A stretch of DNA of 64,000 bases. Source: Rhodococcoides fascians NBRC 12155 = LMG 3623. Lineage in GTDB: Bacteria > Actinomycetota > Actinomycetes > Mycobacteriales > Mycobacteriaceae. Positions 1 through 9,957 of the stretch are shown piece by piece (the stretch's first letter is position 1; every line of letters starts with the position of its first letter). The notes below the pieces were generated by a model. That model worked only from the letters and a program-made list of their open reading frames with translations, did no database searches and was not told the DNA's origin. The stretch covers positions 310,001 through 374,000 of the forward strand of contig NZ_BCWW01000006.1 in the NCBI RefSeq assembly GCF_001894785.1. Reading direction: 5' to 3'. The position numbers and the translations under genes are program-made.

Positions 1-504
1 CACCGCAGAGCGCTCCGAATCCTCGACGGCGTCGGACTTGTTCAGTACCACCAGATCCGCCAATTGCAGATGCTGATCGATTTCGGGATGCAGGGTGCGG
101 GTAACCGCGAATTCGACCGCGTCGACGACTCCCACCAATCCGCCGTACACGATGAACTCGTTCTCACTGCCGCGCACCATTCGAATGAGATTCCGTGGCT
201 CCGCCAATCCGCTGGCCTCCACCACGATCACGTCTATGGCCGAACGGCGGTGTGCCAGCGTATCGAACATCGCGTCCATGTCACTGATGTCCACCGCACA
301 GCAGATGCATCCGTTGCCCAGTGACACCATCGAATCGACCTGTCCTGCAACGAGCATGGAATCGATGTTGATCGCACCGAAATCGTTGACCACGACGCCG
401 ATCCGAATTCCCGCATCGTTGCGCAACAGATGATTGAGCAGAGTGGTCTTGCCTGCACCCAGAAAGCCGGCAACGATTACCACCGGAATTCGTCGACGCG
501 CCAC
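1..504 (-). CDS. COG0523 (CobW/P47K) GTPase, partial
   Basis: N-terminal 168 codons of a COG0523 GTP-binding metallochaperone-type protein; the gene runs off the left edge. Visible are the Walker A loop GFLGAGKTT near residues 11-19, the family metal-binding CxCC motif (GNGCICC), the EASG segment, and the NKSD guanine-specificity motif close to the edge. The family inserts metals (Zn, Co or Ni) into client proteins or responds to zinc limitation; which metal cannot be read from this fragment. The GTG start lies 11 bases after the stop of the upstream amidase gene, so the two may be co-transcribed. Confidence 0.88.
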   Translation of the reverse strand, partial: MARRRIPVVIVAGFLGAGKTTLLNHLLRNDAGIRIGVVVNDFGAINIDSMLVAGQVDSMVSLGNGCICCAVDISDMDAMFDTLAHRRSAIDVIVVEASGLAEPRNLIRMVRGSENEFIVYGGLVGVVDAVEFAVTRTLHPEIDQHLQLADLVVLNKSDAVEDSERSAV

Positions 505-515
505 GCCGGTCGAGA

Positions 516-1601
516 CTACCGGGCGGCGAGAATTCGATTCAGGAGGCCTCGAGCGAAGGTGGAGACGCTGCTGACGTTCTCGTCGGTCACCAATCCCTTC
601 AACCCGTCGACACCGAACGATTCGACATACGGCGAGACGCTTTCGAGTAGTCGAGACAAGGCACTACGACCCGCTACGGACGTCGACGTAGCGGCGGGGA
701 CAGTCGCGCTCGTCGGCGTCGGCGCAGAGGCGGTGGGAACTGCGACGTCCGGCGACGAGGCAGCCTCGGCTCCGAGAAGATAGTCGATGATGCCGGTGGA
801 GATGGCGATCGCATGCTTCACCTGACCGTCCGAGCCCTCGAGCACCGCCGCGTCGTCCGGGTTGGAACCATTGCCCATCTCGACGAACACCAACGGAACA
901 GTCGTCAGTGCGGGCCCCGCGACGTCGGATCGTTCCTGGATCCCGTCGACAACGCCCGAGTAATTGGCGGGATCGAACCCGGCGCGAACGTAGGAATCTC
1001 TCATCAGCTTCGAGGCCGAGCGCCCGCCCTCGGACTGAGCCGCATCGGCCGCCGCATTCGGAATCGGCAGTGTCGGCACGATCAGATGGAATCCGTGCTT
1101 GTCGGTGTCGGTCGTCGTGCTCGTCGAGTCCGCATGAATGCTGACGGCCACATCGGCTCCGGACGCGCTGGCAGCGCGAGCCCGATCGTCGACGCACCCG
1201 CCCCATCCGGCGTCGTCGACGCGGCTGGTCTTCACCGTCGCACCGAGACTCTCCAGACTGGACCGAACCAGCTCCGAGACCTTCCAGTTGATGGTGTGCT
1301 CCGGCACCCCGTCCACCGTGGTCATGCCCGTGGTCTGGCAATCCTTGGTACCGCCGCGCCCGTCGTCGACCTGCCGTTGCAGATTCTCCGAGTGAGCTGT
1401 GCCCTGGTGACCCGGATCGAGGAAGACCGTCTTTCCCGTCAACTCTCGTCCGGCCGATTCCGTGCTGGGTGTCGCCGACGGCGCGGTGGCGGGCGTGGAC
1501 GGGTCGGCCGATGCCGGTGCGCCGACGAGCGCTCCAGCACCCAGTAGACCTGCGCACATCAGCGTCACCGCAGCCGACCCGGCTGTTCGTGAAGATTTCA
1601 T
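516..1601 (-). CDS. Secreted N-acetylmuramoyl-L-alanine amidase (Ami1-like)
   Basis: Zinc peptidoglycan amidase of the Amidase_3 family, expected to cut between MurNAc and the stem L-alanine outside the membrane; it resembles mycobacterial Ami1 (Rv3717). The first 32 residues form a Sec signal peptide (charged start, hydrophobic run, APASA before DP). Zinc ligands are recognisable in DPGHQG (His65), the E of VPEHTIN, SIHAD and VEMGN. A roughly 70-residue A/T/S/P-rich tail follows the catalytic domain. I chose the ATG at 1601 because it starts exactly at the signal peptide; an in-frame start at 1652 would add a charged, non-signal extension. Confidence 0.87.
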   Translation of the reverse strand: MKSSRTAGSAAVTLMCAGLLGAGALVGAPASADPSTPATAPSATPSTESAGRELTGKTVFLDPGHQGTAHSENLQRQVDDGRGGTKDCQTTGMTTVDGVPEHTINWKVSELVRSSLESLGATVKTSRVDDAGWGGCVDDRARAASASGADVAVSIHADSTSTTTDTDKHGFHLIVPTLPIPNAAADAAQSEGGRSASKLMRDSYVRAGFDPANYSGVVDGIQERSDVAGPALTTVPLVFVEMGNGSNPDDAAVLEGSDGQVKHAIAISTGIIDYLLGAEAASSPDVAVPTASAPTPTSATVPAATSTSVAGRSALSRLLESVSPYVESFGVDGLKGLVTDENVSSVSTFARGLLNRILAAR

Positions 1602-2150
1602 CGACTCGTGGGCGCTCCGGTGGAGCCGGTCGCGCCACTCCCCTCTCGGCACCTCGGACGCCGTCGAGCCACGCGGTTCCCATTGGCATCAGGAGCTACC
1701 GTGCGTCACAACAGACACTTGCTGCTCGAGTGAACCAGAAATCGAACCATTCGAGTCCCTGATCGAATTTCGTTAGCCAAAGGAGTGCATTTCGTGATCG
1801 ATTCGTTGCGATCTGCCCAGCCTTCTCATGTTTCCCACGACGGCGACACCAGTGCCGCGAAACTCCGAAATCGGCCGCCGGCTCGAACCGACCCCGAGAA
1901 CGAATTTCCTATCAATACCGGACAGTTTGTCTTTGTTCACCGCAACAGCGATCCCTCGCACTGCGCACACACTTAATGCCTGCGCCACGTCGGTTTCGAC
2001 GAATACATCTGCAGATTCTGTGGCAATGCTGCGAAACCGGTAACAATCGATCGGCCAGCATGGATATACACATTGTTCGGCCGTATAGTCGACACAGTTC
2101 GATCTGGACATCCCCCCGCATCATTCCCTGCACCATTGGAGAGCTTCAGC
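1602..2150. other. Intergenic region upstream of lsr2, no gene seen
   Basis: About 550 bases between the divergent amidase and lsr2 genes, richer in A/T than its surroundings. The only sizeable frame (1773-2111, minus) has a cysteine-rich, low-likelihood protein and no ribosome site. A TATAGT at 2084-2089, with TGGATA 17 bases upstream, is a possible -10/-35 pair for lsr2. The A/T enrichment would suit Lsr2 autoregulation; that is inference. Confidence 0.4.
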
Positions 2151-2495
2151 ATGGCCAGAAAAGTCTATGTGCAACTAGTCGATGACATCGACGAAAAACC
2201 GATCGAATCCGGTGGCGAACACATAACCTATTCGGTCAACGGAGTCAGCTACGAAATCGATCTGAGCGACAAGAACGCCAAAGAATTCCACCGCAAGCTC
2301 GACTATTACATCGAGCACTCGACGAAGGTGGGTGGAAAGCGACAGAAGAAGTCGACTTCCCCGGCCACCGGGGCGAAGCGCGACGCCAATCAGACCAAAG
2401 CCATCAGAGAATGGGCGAAGGCGAACGGCCACAACATTTCTGCGCGCGGAAGAATACCCGCCGAAGTGGAGCAGGCGTTCGACGCAGCTCACTGA
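2151..2495 (+). CDS. lsr2: Lsr2 nucleoid-associated xenogeneic silencer
   Basis: 114-residue histone-like protein, the usual Lsr2 length. The N-terminal half ([14 protein letters not shown], then alternating beta strands and a helix) is the oligomerisation domain; the C-terminal half contains the RGR minor-groove hook (ISARGRIP) that binds A/T-rich DNA. The ATG is preceded by GGAG about 10 bases upstream; longer in-frame starts at 2073 lack homology. Family role: coats and silences A/T-rich, often foreign, genes and affects cell-surface properties. Monocistronic between divergent and terminator sequences. Confidence 0.97.
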   Translation: MARKVYVQLVDDIDEKPIESGGEHITYSVNGVSYEIDLSDKNAKEFHRKLDYYIEHSTKVGGKRQKKSTSPATGAKRDANQTKAIREWAKANGHNISARGRIPAEVEQAFDAAH

Positions 2496-2506
2496 CTCCC
2501 GCCTTC

Positions 2507-2547
2507 CGAATCGGCGTCTCAGGACTCACGCTGCAGACGCCGATTCG
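2507..2547 (+). terminator. 13-bp inverted repeat after lsr2
   Basis: Arms 2507-2519 and 2535-2547 (CGAATCGGCGTCT and its reverse complement) separated by 15 bases, 12 bases after the lsr2 stop. No T-run follows, so it may be an I-shaped terminator or a transcript-stabilising hairpin. Confidence 0.45.
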
Positions 2548-2570
2548 GTGGCCGAAGCCATAGACACAAC

Positions 2571-2599
2571 AAAAGCGCCGCCCGATGGGCGGCGCTTTT
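2571..2599 (-). terminator. Rho-independent terminator for tRNA-Ala
   Basis: A G/C hairpin (AGCGCCGCC / GGCGGCGCT) flanked by A4 on one side and T4 on the other; it sits 11 bases after the 3' end of the minus-strand tRNA and could also stop lsr2 transcription from the other side. Confidence 0.75.
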
Positions 2600-2609
2600 G
2601 CTTTCTCGG

Positions 2610-2682
2610 TGGAGCTAAGGGGACTCGAACCCCTGACCCCCACACTGCCAGTGTGGTGCGCTACCAGCTGCGCCATAGCCCC
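2610..2682 (-). tRNA. tRNA-Ala (GGC)
   Basis: 73-nt cloverleaf on the minus strand. Acceptor GGGGCTA pairs with TAGCTCC, the anticodon arm is CCACA-CTGGCAG-TGTGG giving anticodon GGC, and the T arm carries GGTTCGAGTCC. CCA is not encoded. Confidence 0.96.
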
Positions 2683-2808
2683 GAGTACTGCGTGCTCCCG
2701 CTCATGCGGTTGCTCGAACGAAGTTACACCATGGCTCGCGGCAGCAACAAATCAGCTGGTGCGGCCCGTACTCGATGCTCCGGTACGGGCCCCCGCGCTC
2801 GACCCCGA

Positions 2809-3555
2809 TCAGCCGACCGTAGCCAACCATTCCGAGTCGCCCAGCGCGTCGACCACCTGTCCGTCCACCAGAACACCCGGAGTTCCGCGTGCGCCCGATG
2901 CGGCCAAGGCGTCCCGACCGGTCGTCGCGTCCGCCACCGCTGCGTCACGCTGAGCGCCCGTGGTGATGCACTCCACCGCAAGATCGCTCGCTCCGTTCGA
3001 CGTTGCCAGCTCCGCCAGCTCGGCATCGGTTCGGTCGGAGTCGCTTCCTTCCTCCGGCTGGAATTCCGGGTCGAACAGCGCGGCGTGGAAAGCCGAGTAG
3101 ACCCGCGCATTCTCGGTGGCGGCCACGCAGTGCGACGCCGCAACGGCCCGCGTCGAATAGTCACCCGAGGCCGAGCTCGCATCGAGGAAATTGATCAGGT
3201 GGTAGTTGACCGAGACAACGCCGTCGTCGATTTTCTGAGCCAATTCCTGGCCGTGCTTCACCTCGAGATCACTGCAGAATGGGCACATCGGGTCCTCGTA
3301 GATATCGATGACGCGCTGCGCGCCCGGACGAGCCAATACGACGACACCGTCTCCCGGCAACGACAATTCGACCTCGGGATTCTTGACCGATCCGTACCCG
3401 TCGTTCCGGGGCGCGTCGCTGCCTCGCTGCCACAGGATCGCTACCACGACGACCGCGACCACCACGAGGAATGCAATACCGCCCAGAATGTACGTCACGG
3501 TGTTCGACGAGGCCTGCGGAGTGTGTTTCGTGCTGGATGTCTTCTTCTCGCTCAC
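2809..3555 (-). CDS. Membrane-anchored DsbA-family thiol-disulfide protein
   Basis: 248 residues: a short K/T-rich cytoplasmic start, one transmembrane helix at about 22-44, then an extracytoplasmic thioredoxin-fold domain. The redox pair is C91-P-F-C94, followed by a helical insert and the cis-proline region (GARGTPG near residue 220). Further cysteines near 140 and 195 could form a second disulfide. The family oxidises or isomerises disulfides in exported proteins. The GTG start is chosen because it places the helix correctly. A VKOR-type partner is not in the window. Confidence 0.85.
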   Translation of the reverse strand: MSEKKTSSTKHTPQASSNTVTYILGGIAFLVVVAVVVVAILWQRGSDAPRNDGYGSVKNPEVELSLPGDGVVVLARPGAQRVIDIYEDPMCPFCSDLEVKHGQELAQKIDDGVVSVNYHLINFLDASSASGDYSTRAVAASHCVAATENARVYSAFHAALFDPEFQPEEGSDSDRTDAELAELATSNGASDLAVECITTGAQRDAAVADATTGRDALAASGARGTPGVLVDGQVVDALGDSEWLATVG

Positions 3556-3580
3556 AGAGCGAATACTACGGACGTATCCG

Positions 3581-4819
3581 TCAGCTGCGCTCGCGCTCGA
3601 GGGTGTCCGGAACGCGCGACCACCACAACCCCGCCAGTAGAAGCAGTGCGCCCGTCACGGCGAAAGCCGGACCGAACGAGACCCGTTCCACGATCATTCC
3701 GGCCACGATCGGGCCGATCACAGCGCCCACGTCGGACGCCATCTGGAAGGCAGCCAGCACGGGTCCTCCACGCGCCTTGGAGCCGATCACGTCGGCGACC
3801 GAGGCCTGCTGGGCAGGACTCATCAGGCCCGATCCGATTCCGGCGATCAACGACACCGCGAGGAACAACACCGGATCGTGGACATAGCCCATCACGACCG
3901 TTCCCAGGCCGCACACCGCCAAACCGCCCAGCATGAACGGTTTGCGTCCGCGTACGTCGGACAGGCGACCGGCACTGGTGAGAACCAGAGCGTTACCCAC
4001 TGCGAACACCGTGAGAGCAATCCCGACGAACACCTCGGACCGCTGCATTGCCTCGACGACGAACAACGGCACCAGCGCCACCCGGACACCGAACACGGCC
4101 CATCCGTTCGCGAAATTCGACGCCAGGGCGGCCCGATAGGACGGGATTCGCAGAGCAGCGAGCAACGACATCGTCGGCGGCGCAGTTCCCTTCTCCGGCT
4201 TGACCAGATCGGAATTGCCGAGGGTGAAGTACACGACGGCAGCGGCGATCACCAGAGCCACGGCATAGATGACGAACGGCACCCGCAGACCGAAACCGAC
4301 GAGCGCGCCGCCGACGAGCGGACCACCGATGGTTCCCAGCAAGAAAGCGGTCGCGTACAGCCCGGAGATGCGGCCTCTACTGGTAGGTGGACTGATTCTG
4401 ATCAGCAGTCCGAGAGCAGACACCGAGAACATCGTCGACCCGATCCCGCCGAGTCCGCGAAACACCAGCAGCTGCCAGTACGTCTGAGCCAGAGCGCACG
4501 CACCGGTGGAGACCGCCACGATCAACAGTCCGATCAGGTAGACGGGTCGTTCGCCGAGCCGCTGAACCAGAGCGCCGCTCGCAGGCGCGAACAGCAACCG
4601 CATGAGAGCGAAGGCACTGATCACTGCCGACGCGGCCGTGTATCCGACGCCGAATTCTCGAGCGAACTGCGGCAGGGCAGGCGCGACGATGCCGAATCCG
4701 AGGGCGATGACGAACGCTGCCGAGACCAGTACCCAGATCTCCGGTGGGAGTTTGCCTCCGGGTTGGAATGCCGGCTCGGGGGCCGAGCTGTCGTGGTCGG
4801 GTGTCGGTGAGTCGGTCAC
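3581..4819 (-). CDS. MFS drug/solute exporter
   Basis: 412-residue major facilitator with about 12 hydrophobic segments and an acidic, proline-rich N terminus ([11 protein letters not shown]). The cytoplasmic loop 2-3 motif is present as [14 protein letters not shown] and again in the second half as [14 protein letters not shown], the typical MFS A motif. The GTG start overlaps the pgm stop (GTGA, 4 bp), so translation is probably coupled to pgm. Substrate cannot be predicted. Confidence 0.85.
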   Translation of the reverse strand: MTDSPTPDHDSSAPEPAFQPGGKLPPEIWVLVSAAFVIALGFGIVAPALPQFAREFGVGYTAASAVISAFALMRLLFAPASGALVQRLGERPVYLIGLLIVAVSTGACALAQTYWQLLVFRGLGGIGSTMFSVSALGLLIRISPPTSRGRISGLYATAFLLGTIGGPLVGGALVGFGLRVPFVIYAVALVIAAAVVYFTLGNSDLVKPEKGTAPPTMSLLAALRIPSYRAALASNFANGWAVFGVRVALVPLFVVEAMQRSEVFVGIALTVFAVGNALVLTSAGRLSDVRGRKPFMLGGLAVCGLGTVVMGYVHDPVLFLAVSLIAGIGSGLMSPAQQASVADVIGSKARGGPVLAAFQMASDVGAVIGPIVAGMIVERVSFGPAFAVTGALLLLAGLWWSRVPDTLERERS

Positions 4820-6456
4820 GAGCTCTCGAGAGCGGACGAGACCAATTCACGTGCTGCAGCCTGGACCTCGGCGAGGTGTTCCTTGCCCTGGAACGACTCC
4901 GCGTAGATCTTGTAGACGTCCTCGGTTCCCGACGGACGAGCTGCGAACCAGGCGCTCTCCGTTGTCACCTTCAGCCCTCCCAGTGCGGCCCCGTTTCCGG
5001 GAGCCTCGGTCAGCGTCGCGGTGATCGGCTCCCCCGCCAATTCGGTGGCGGTGATCTGGTCGGGCGACAACTTGGCGAGCACAGCCTTCTGCTCCCTGGT
5101 TGCCGGAGCGTCGACGCGGGCGTACGACGGATCGCCGTACTCGGCTGTGAATTCTGCGTAGCGTTGCGACGGTGTCGATCCGGTGACCGCGGTGATCTCC
5201 GAGGCCAACAGCGCCAGAATGATTCCGTCCTTGTCTGTGGTCCACACTCGGCCGTCGTGCCGCAGGAACGAGGCACCGGCGCTCTCCTCGCCGCCGAAGC
5301 CGAGCTCGCCGTCGAGCAGGCCCGGCACGAACCACTTGAACCCGACCGGGACCTCGAGCAGCTTTCGTCCGAGACCGGCGACGACGCGATCGATCATGGA
5401 GGAACTCACCAGCGTCTTGCCGACTGCCGCCGTCGGTGACCACCCGGGCCGGTGGGTGAACAGATAGTCGATCGCGACCGCGAGGTAGTGATTGGGGTTC
5501 ATCAGACCACTGTCGGGAGTGACGATGCCGTGTCGATCGGAGTCGGCGTCGTTGCCCGTGGCGATGTCGAATCGATCCCGGGCTGCGATCAGTGATGCCA
5601 TCGCGTTCGGCGACGAGCAGTCCATTCTGATCTTGCCGTCCGTGTCCAACGTCATGAAGCGGAACGTGCCGTCGACCAACGGATTGACGACGGTCAGATC
5701 GAGGTTGTGTCGTTCGGCGATCGCATCCCAGTAGTCGACACTGGCACCGCCGAGCGGATCCGCACCGATGCGAACTCCGGCGGCGCGGATCGCATCGAGA
5801 TCGAGCACGTTCGGGAGGTCGTCCACGTAGGTGCCGAGGAAGTCGTACCGCGAGACGCTTCCCGCGAACGCCTGCGCGAGAGTCACGCGCTTGATTCCGG
5901 TAATGCCCTCGCGGAGAAGCTCGTTGGCGCGGGCAGCGATCACCGACGTCGCATCGCTGTCGGCCGGTCCACCGTGCGGAGGGTTGTACTTGAACCCGCC
6001 GTCACGCGGCGGATTGTGGGACGGTGTGACCACGATGCCGTCGGCTTTCGCGGTCGGCCCCGACTCGTTGTACCGGAGAATGGCATGACTGACGGCGGGC
6101 GTCGGGGTGTAGCGATCCCCAGAGTCCACCAGAACGTCGACGTCGTTGGCTGCCAACACCTCCAGAGCCGTCGTCCACGCGGGCTCGGACAATGCATGGG
6201 TGTCTCGACCGATGAACAGTGGCCCGGTGATGCCTTGCGCGGAACGATATTCCACGATGGCCTGCGTGGTCGCGACGATGTGCGCCTCGTTGAACGCCGA
6301 ATCCAGGCTCGAACCTCGATGACCCGAGGTCCCGAACACGACCTGCTGACTCGGCTCCGACACGTCCGGAATGCGCGAGTAGTACGCCGTGACGAGTTGC
6401 GAGAGATCGACCAGATCCTCCGGCAGTGCAGTGGTTCCAGCTCTCTCGTGCGCCAC
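4816..6456 (-). CDS. pgm: Phosphoglucomutase (alpha-D-glucose-phosphate specific)
   Basis: 546 residues, the usual Pgm length. Interconverts glucose-1-phosphate and glucose-6-phosphate for glycogen, trehalose and cell-wall sugar synthesis in the cytoplasm. The phosphoserine loop is VVTPSHNPP with Ser146; the metal loop ([10 protein letters not shown]) and the sugar-binding GGEESAG follow in family order, and the C-terminal phosphate-binding ARPSGTED is intact. The GTG start has AGGAGG six bases upstream; the long open frame further upstream is not coding. Confidence 0.95.
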   Translation of the reverse strand: MAHERAGTTALPEDLVDLSQLVTAYYSRIPDVSEPSQQVVFGTSGHRGSSLDSAFNEAHIVATTQAIVEYRSAQGITGPLFIGRDTHALSEPAWTTALEVLAANDVDVLVDSGDRYTPTPAVSHAILRYNESGPTAKADGIVVTPSHNPPRDGGFKYNPPHGGPADSDATSVIAARANELLREGITGIKRVTLAQAFAGSVSRYDFLGTYVDDLPNVLDLDAIRAAGVRIGADPLGGASVDYWDAIAERHNLDLTVVNPLVDGTFRFMTLDTDGKIRMDCSSPNAMASLIAARDRFDIATGNDADSDRHGIVTPDSGLMNPNHYLAVAIDYLFTHRPGWSPTAAVGKTLVSSSMIDRVVAGLGRKLLEVPVGFKWFVPGLLDGELGFGGEESAGASFLRHDGRVWTTDKDGIILALLASEITAVTGSTPSQRYAEFTAEYGDPSYARVDAPATREQKAVLAKLSPDQITATELAGEPITATLTEAPGNGAALGGLKVTTESAWFAARPSGTEDVYKIYAESFQGKEHLAEVQAAARELVSSALESS

Positions 6457-6545
6457 GATGCGCCTCCTCAATCCTCGAACGAACCGAATCCGGTCGACGA
6501 ACCGAATTTCTCGTTCAACCCTAACGCCGCTGCCCCACCCGCGAG

Positions 6546-7337
6546 CTACTTGCTCTGCCGTTTCGGTGGCCGTGGCAGAAAATAGCTGGTTCGCTGCTGA
6601 TATTCGCGATACCCCGGACGCTTCTCCATGCTCCTTTCCAACAGCCGAGCCCCGGTGGCGAACACCAAGAAGTACGTCATCGCGACAGGCGACAGAATCG
6701 TGAACACCCCAGGCCACGCCGAGGCCGAGACGAGGAACAGTCCCCACCACACTGCCGAGTCGCCGAAGTAATTGGGATGCCGCGTCCAGGACCACAGACC
6801 TCGGTCCATGATCTTGCCCTTGTTCGACGCGTCCGCCTTGAACGCCTTCAATTGCGCGTCGCCCACTGCCTCGAACGTCCATCCGAGTAGCCAGATCACT
6901 ACGCCGAGTACGACGACGGGTAGAACCGATCCGTGTGAGACGGCGGATACCTGCAGTGGAAGGGACACGAACCACAGCGCAACCGCCTGCGTCAGATAGA
7001 TTTTCCGCAGGGCGTACCAGGTTCTGTTGCCGGTGGCCTTGGACAGCAGCTCGGTGTACCGCGGATCCTCACCGTGTCCGCGTGAGCGCTGCACCATGTG
7101 CAGCGCAAGACGAAGCCCCCACACTCCGACGAGCACGACCAGCAGGAGTCGTCGCCACAGATCACCGGTTCCGGTCGCAGCCGAGATCAGCGCGATCAGA
7201 ACGAAGCCGCCACCCCACGTCACATCCACGACATTGTGTCGTCCGATACGGGCACCGACGAGGGCGGTGATGATCATCAGGACAGCAGTACCGCCGAGAC
7301 TCGCCAGTGACACGGTGAAGAAGTCGGACCAATTCAC
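6546..7337 (-). CDS. DUF1295 membrane protein (isoprenylcysteine methyltransferase/steroid reductase fold)
   Basis: 263 residues with about six membrane helices and the conserved C-terminal block [13 protein letters not shown]...WWG, characteristic of DUF1295/ICMT-like proteins; homologous in position to Rv0446c. Its function in the lipid cluster is unknown; the fold suggests a membrane reductase or methyltransferase acting on lipids. Last gene of the six-gene operon: the GTG start overlaps the preceding methyltransferase stop (GTGA). Confidence 0.85.
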   Translation of the reverse strand: MNWSDFFTVSLASLGGTAVLMIITALVGARIGRHNVVDVTWGGGFVLIALISAATGTGDLWRRLLLVVLVGVWGLRLALHMVQRSRGHGEDPRYTELLSKATGNRTWYALRKIYLTQAVALWFVSLPLQVSAVSHGSVLPVVVLGVVIWLLGWTFEAVGDAQLKAFKADASNKGKIMDRGLWSWTRHPNYFGDSAVWWGLFLVSASAWPGVFTILSPVAMTYFLVFATGARLLERSMEKRPGYREYQQRTSYFLPRPPKRQSK

Positions 7338-8659
7338 CGCGCGGCCACCCACACCGGGCGGACCGGTTCCATCCCGGACGACCCCTCGACCGGGCGAACG
7401 GACAAGATCTGGTCGACGCCCATCCTGTTGTCCCGGAATGCCATTCCCCCGCCGATCAGGTACAGCCGCCACACGCGCGCGACCTCTTCCCCGACCATCG
7501 CCACCACGTCGTCGTACCGCGACTCGAAGCGCTCGGTCCAGACGTCGACGGTCCGCACGTAATGCTCCCGAAGCGCATGGACGTCCCGAACCTCGAGTCC
7601 GGCCTCCTCGATCATGGCCACGGTCCGCCCGACGGGGCGCATGAACATGTCGGGCGCGATGAACGATTCGATGAATGCCCCGCCGCCGGGGTTGTCGCCT
7701 TCTCTTCGCGACATCTGCTGGATCAGTACTCGTCCGCCGGGCTTGACGTTGGCATGCAGTGCGGCGGTGTAGGTCGGGTAATTGGCCTCCCCCACATGTT
7801 CACCCATCTCGATCGACGCCACCGCGTCGAAGGGCCCGTCCGGAATTTCGCGGTAGTCCTGGATTCGGATCTCGACGTTGTCCTGCAGTCCTCGGTCGGC
7901 GATTCGCTTGTCGATGAAGGCCTTTTGTTCGCGCGAGATGGTCACTCCGACGACCTGCGCTCCGTATTCCTGTGCCGCATGCAGGCTGAGAGACCCCCAG
8001 CCACAGCCGACGTCGAGGAACCGTTGCCCGGATCGTTTGTCGAGCCCGATCTTTCGGCACACGAGGTCGAGCTTGTCGCGCTGGGCATCATCGAGGGTGT
8101 ATTCCGGCGAATTCGAGGTCCAGTACGCCGACGAGTACGCCATGTGCGAATCGAGGACCAGTTCGTAGAAGTCGTTCGACAGGTCGTAATGGTGGCTGAT
8201 CGCAGCGCGGTCGCGAAGCAACGAGTGCAGCCGCCCCTTCACCGAGGCCTGCGACGCGGGTGGCGGTAGTGGGCGGCCGAACACGCCGAGATCCTTGGCC
8301 AGCCGCGCCAGCCGCAGTAACGATGCCGGCCCCGGTCGTACTGCCGAGAGCCGGCGCTCACGGACCACACCCCAGACATGATCGAGAGCCGCGGCAAGAT
8401 CGCCGTCGACGTCCAACTCCCCGGTGACGTACGCCTGCGCAGCACCGAGTTCACCGGGGCTCCACAGCAATCGACGAAGAGCGCTGGGGCTCCGCAACAG
8501 CACTTTCGGTGCCAGGGCGTCGCCGGCAACGGATCCGTCCCACGCCTGCAGCCGGACGGGAAGCGGGCCACCCACCAGGGGTTCCATCAACTCGGCAATT
8601 CGGTGTGCAACACCGACGCTGCGATCGGTCCGGTCCACGGTACTTGTCGAGGTGGTCAT
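7334..8659 (-). CDS. Cyclopropane-fatty-acid-synthase-type methyltransferase (second copy)
   Basis: 441-residue SAM-dependent methyltransferase of the Cfa/MmaA superfamily. The acyl-binding N-terminal domain is followed by the substrate-entry motif ISHHYDLSNDFYELVLD, the SAM loop LDVGCGWGSLS and the active-site glutamate in SIEMGEHVG. The usual LLHTIG segment with catalytic His reads LIQQMSR here. Expected to methylate or cyclopropanate double bonds in membrane phospholipid acyl chains. Start ATG overlaps the upstream methyltransferase stop (ATGA). Paralogous to the next gene upstream but clearly diverged. Confidence 0.88.
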   Translation of the reverse strand: MTTSTSTVDRTDRSVGVAHRIAELMEPLVGGPLPVRLQAWDGSVAGDALAPKVLLRSPSALRRLLWSPGELGAAQAYVTGELDVDGDLAAALDHVWGVVRERRLSAVRPGPASLLRLARLAKDLGVFGRPLPPPASQASVKGRLHSLLRDRAAISHHYDLSNDFYELVLDSHMAYSSAYWTSNSPEYTLDDAQRDKLDLVCRKIGLDKRSGQRFLDVGCGWGSLSLHAAQEYGAQVVGVTISREQKAFIDKRIADRGLQDNVEIRIQDYREIPDGPFDAVASIEMGEHVGEANYPTYTAALHANVKPGGRVLIQQMSRREGDNPGGGAFIESFIAPDMFMRPVGRTVAMIEEAGLEVRDVHALREHYVRTVDVWTERFESRYDDVVAMVGEEVARVWRLYLIGGGMAFRDNRMGVDQILSVRPVEGSSGMEPVRPVWVAAR

Positions 8660-9957
8660 CGGTCGTCCCTTCGATCGAGCACGATCTGCTGAACATCGAG
8701 GTACCCGGATCGAAATCCGGCCTCCGAATAGCAGAGGTAGAAGTGCCACATTCGCGCGAATACATCGTCGAACCCGAGATCCGCTGCCTCGCTGCGGTAT
8801 TCACGGAAGCGACTGTCCCACAGGGCCAGGGTTCGCGCGTAGTGATCACCCATGGACAGGCGCTCACGAACCCGAAGCGAGGTGTGCTGCTCGGTCACCT
8901 CCTCGATGGCCCGCACCGACGGCAGGAACCCGCCGGGAAAGATGTACTTGTGCACCCACGTGTACGTATTGCGGGTGGCCAGCATCCGGTCGTGCGGCAT
9001 GGTGATGGCCTGGATCGCCACGCGTCCGCCCGGTGCCAGATGTGCATCGATCGTCTCGAAGTAGGTTGCCCAGTACTGATGACCGACGGCCTCGATCATC
9101 TCGACCGACACGATGGCGTCGTATCGGCCGTCCACCAACCGGTAGTCGAGGAGATCGATCTGTACTCGATCGCTGTATCCCGCTGCCGCGCAACGCTTAC
9201 GCGCGAGCTCCTGCTGCTCCACCGACAGTGTCACCGACCGGACCGTCGCGCCGCGAGCGGCCGCGCGAATGGCCAGCTCGCCCCATCCGGTGCCGATCTC
9301 GAGGACCCTGGTTCCTTCGCCGACGCCTGCGCGATCGAGTAGCCGGTCGATCTTTCGGCGCTGGGCGTCGGCGAGCTCCACGCTGTCGTCGGGTCCCGAT
9401 CCGGCGAACAACGCACTCGAGTAGGTCATGGTCTCGTCGAGGAAGAGCTCGAACAGCTCGTTCGACAGATCGTAGTGACGCGAGATGTTGGATCGAGTGT
9501 TCTTCGTCGTATTGCGCTCACTCCGTGGAGGTTTCGGGATGTAGAGCCCACGGAGTCGCTGCAAGGGCTCGGGAATCAGCGACGCCATTCGACGAGCGAA
9601 GACCTCGAGCACAGCGGTGAGATCCTCGGCATCCCAGTCTCCGGCCATGTATGCCTCACCGAATCCGATGAGGCCGCTGTCGCCGACGCGCGCGGCGAAG
9701 TCGTGTGGCCGATAGACCGTCATCAACGGTGCGTCGGACGATCCGGCCCCGAGCACTGTGCCGTCCGGCATCGCGACTCGGACCTGCAATCCCGCGACCG
9801 CACGACGGAAGAGAAAGTCGGCAACGGGCGCGGCTACCGCAACTTTCACGCCACCGGGAACGTGGGCGATCTGGGGCCAGACCCGAGGATCGACCAGCGG
9901 GCGCGGCCCGGGGCCGGACGGGTGCGACACGGAATCGGTTCGAGACACCGTCGTCAT
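8656..9957 (-). CDS. ufaA1: UfaA1-like fatty-acid methyltransferase (Cfa superfamily)
   Basis: 433 residues, homologous by context and sequence to Rv0447c (UfaA1), which is linked to 10-methyl fatty acid (tuberculostearic) synthesis. Motifs: ISRHYDLSNELFELFLD, SAM-binding LEIGTGWGELA, and SVEMIEAVGHQYW with the active-site Glu. The position of the E. coli Cfa active-site His (LLHTIG) reads IQAITM. ATG start overlaps the stop of the DUF1365 gene (ATGA). Expected to act at the membrane on oleoyl phospholipids with S-adenosylmethionine. Confidence 0.87.
   Translation of the reverse strand: MTTVSRTDSVSHPSGPGPRPLVDPRVWPQIAHVPGGVKVAVAAPVADFLFRRAVAGLQVRVAMPDGTVLGAGSSDAPLMTVYRPHDFAARVGDSGLIGFGEAYMAGDWDAEDLTAVLEVFARRMASLIPEPLQRLRGLYIPKPPRSERNTTKNTRSNISRHYDLSNELFELFLDETMTYSSALFAGSGPDDSVELADAQRRKIDRLLDRAGVGEGTRVLEIGTGWGELAIRAAARGATVRSVTLSVEQQELARKRCAAAGYSDRVQIDLLDYRLVDGRYDAIVSVEMIEAVGHQYWATYFETIDAHLAPGGRVAIQAITMPHDRMLATRNTYTWVHKYIFPGGFLPSVRAIEEVTEQHTSLRVRERLSMGDHYARTLALWDSRFREYRSEAADLGFDDVFARMWHFYLCYSEAGFRSGYLDVQQIVLDRRDDR

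Noticed and set aside
1773..2111. 112-codon minus-strand frame upstream of lsr2
   Set aside because: Cysteine-rich unlikely composition, no ribosome site, lies in an A/T-rich promoter region.
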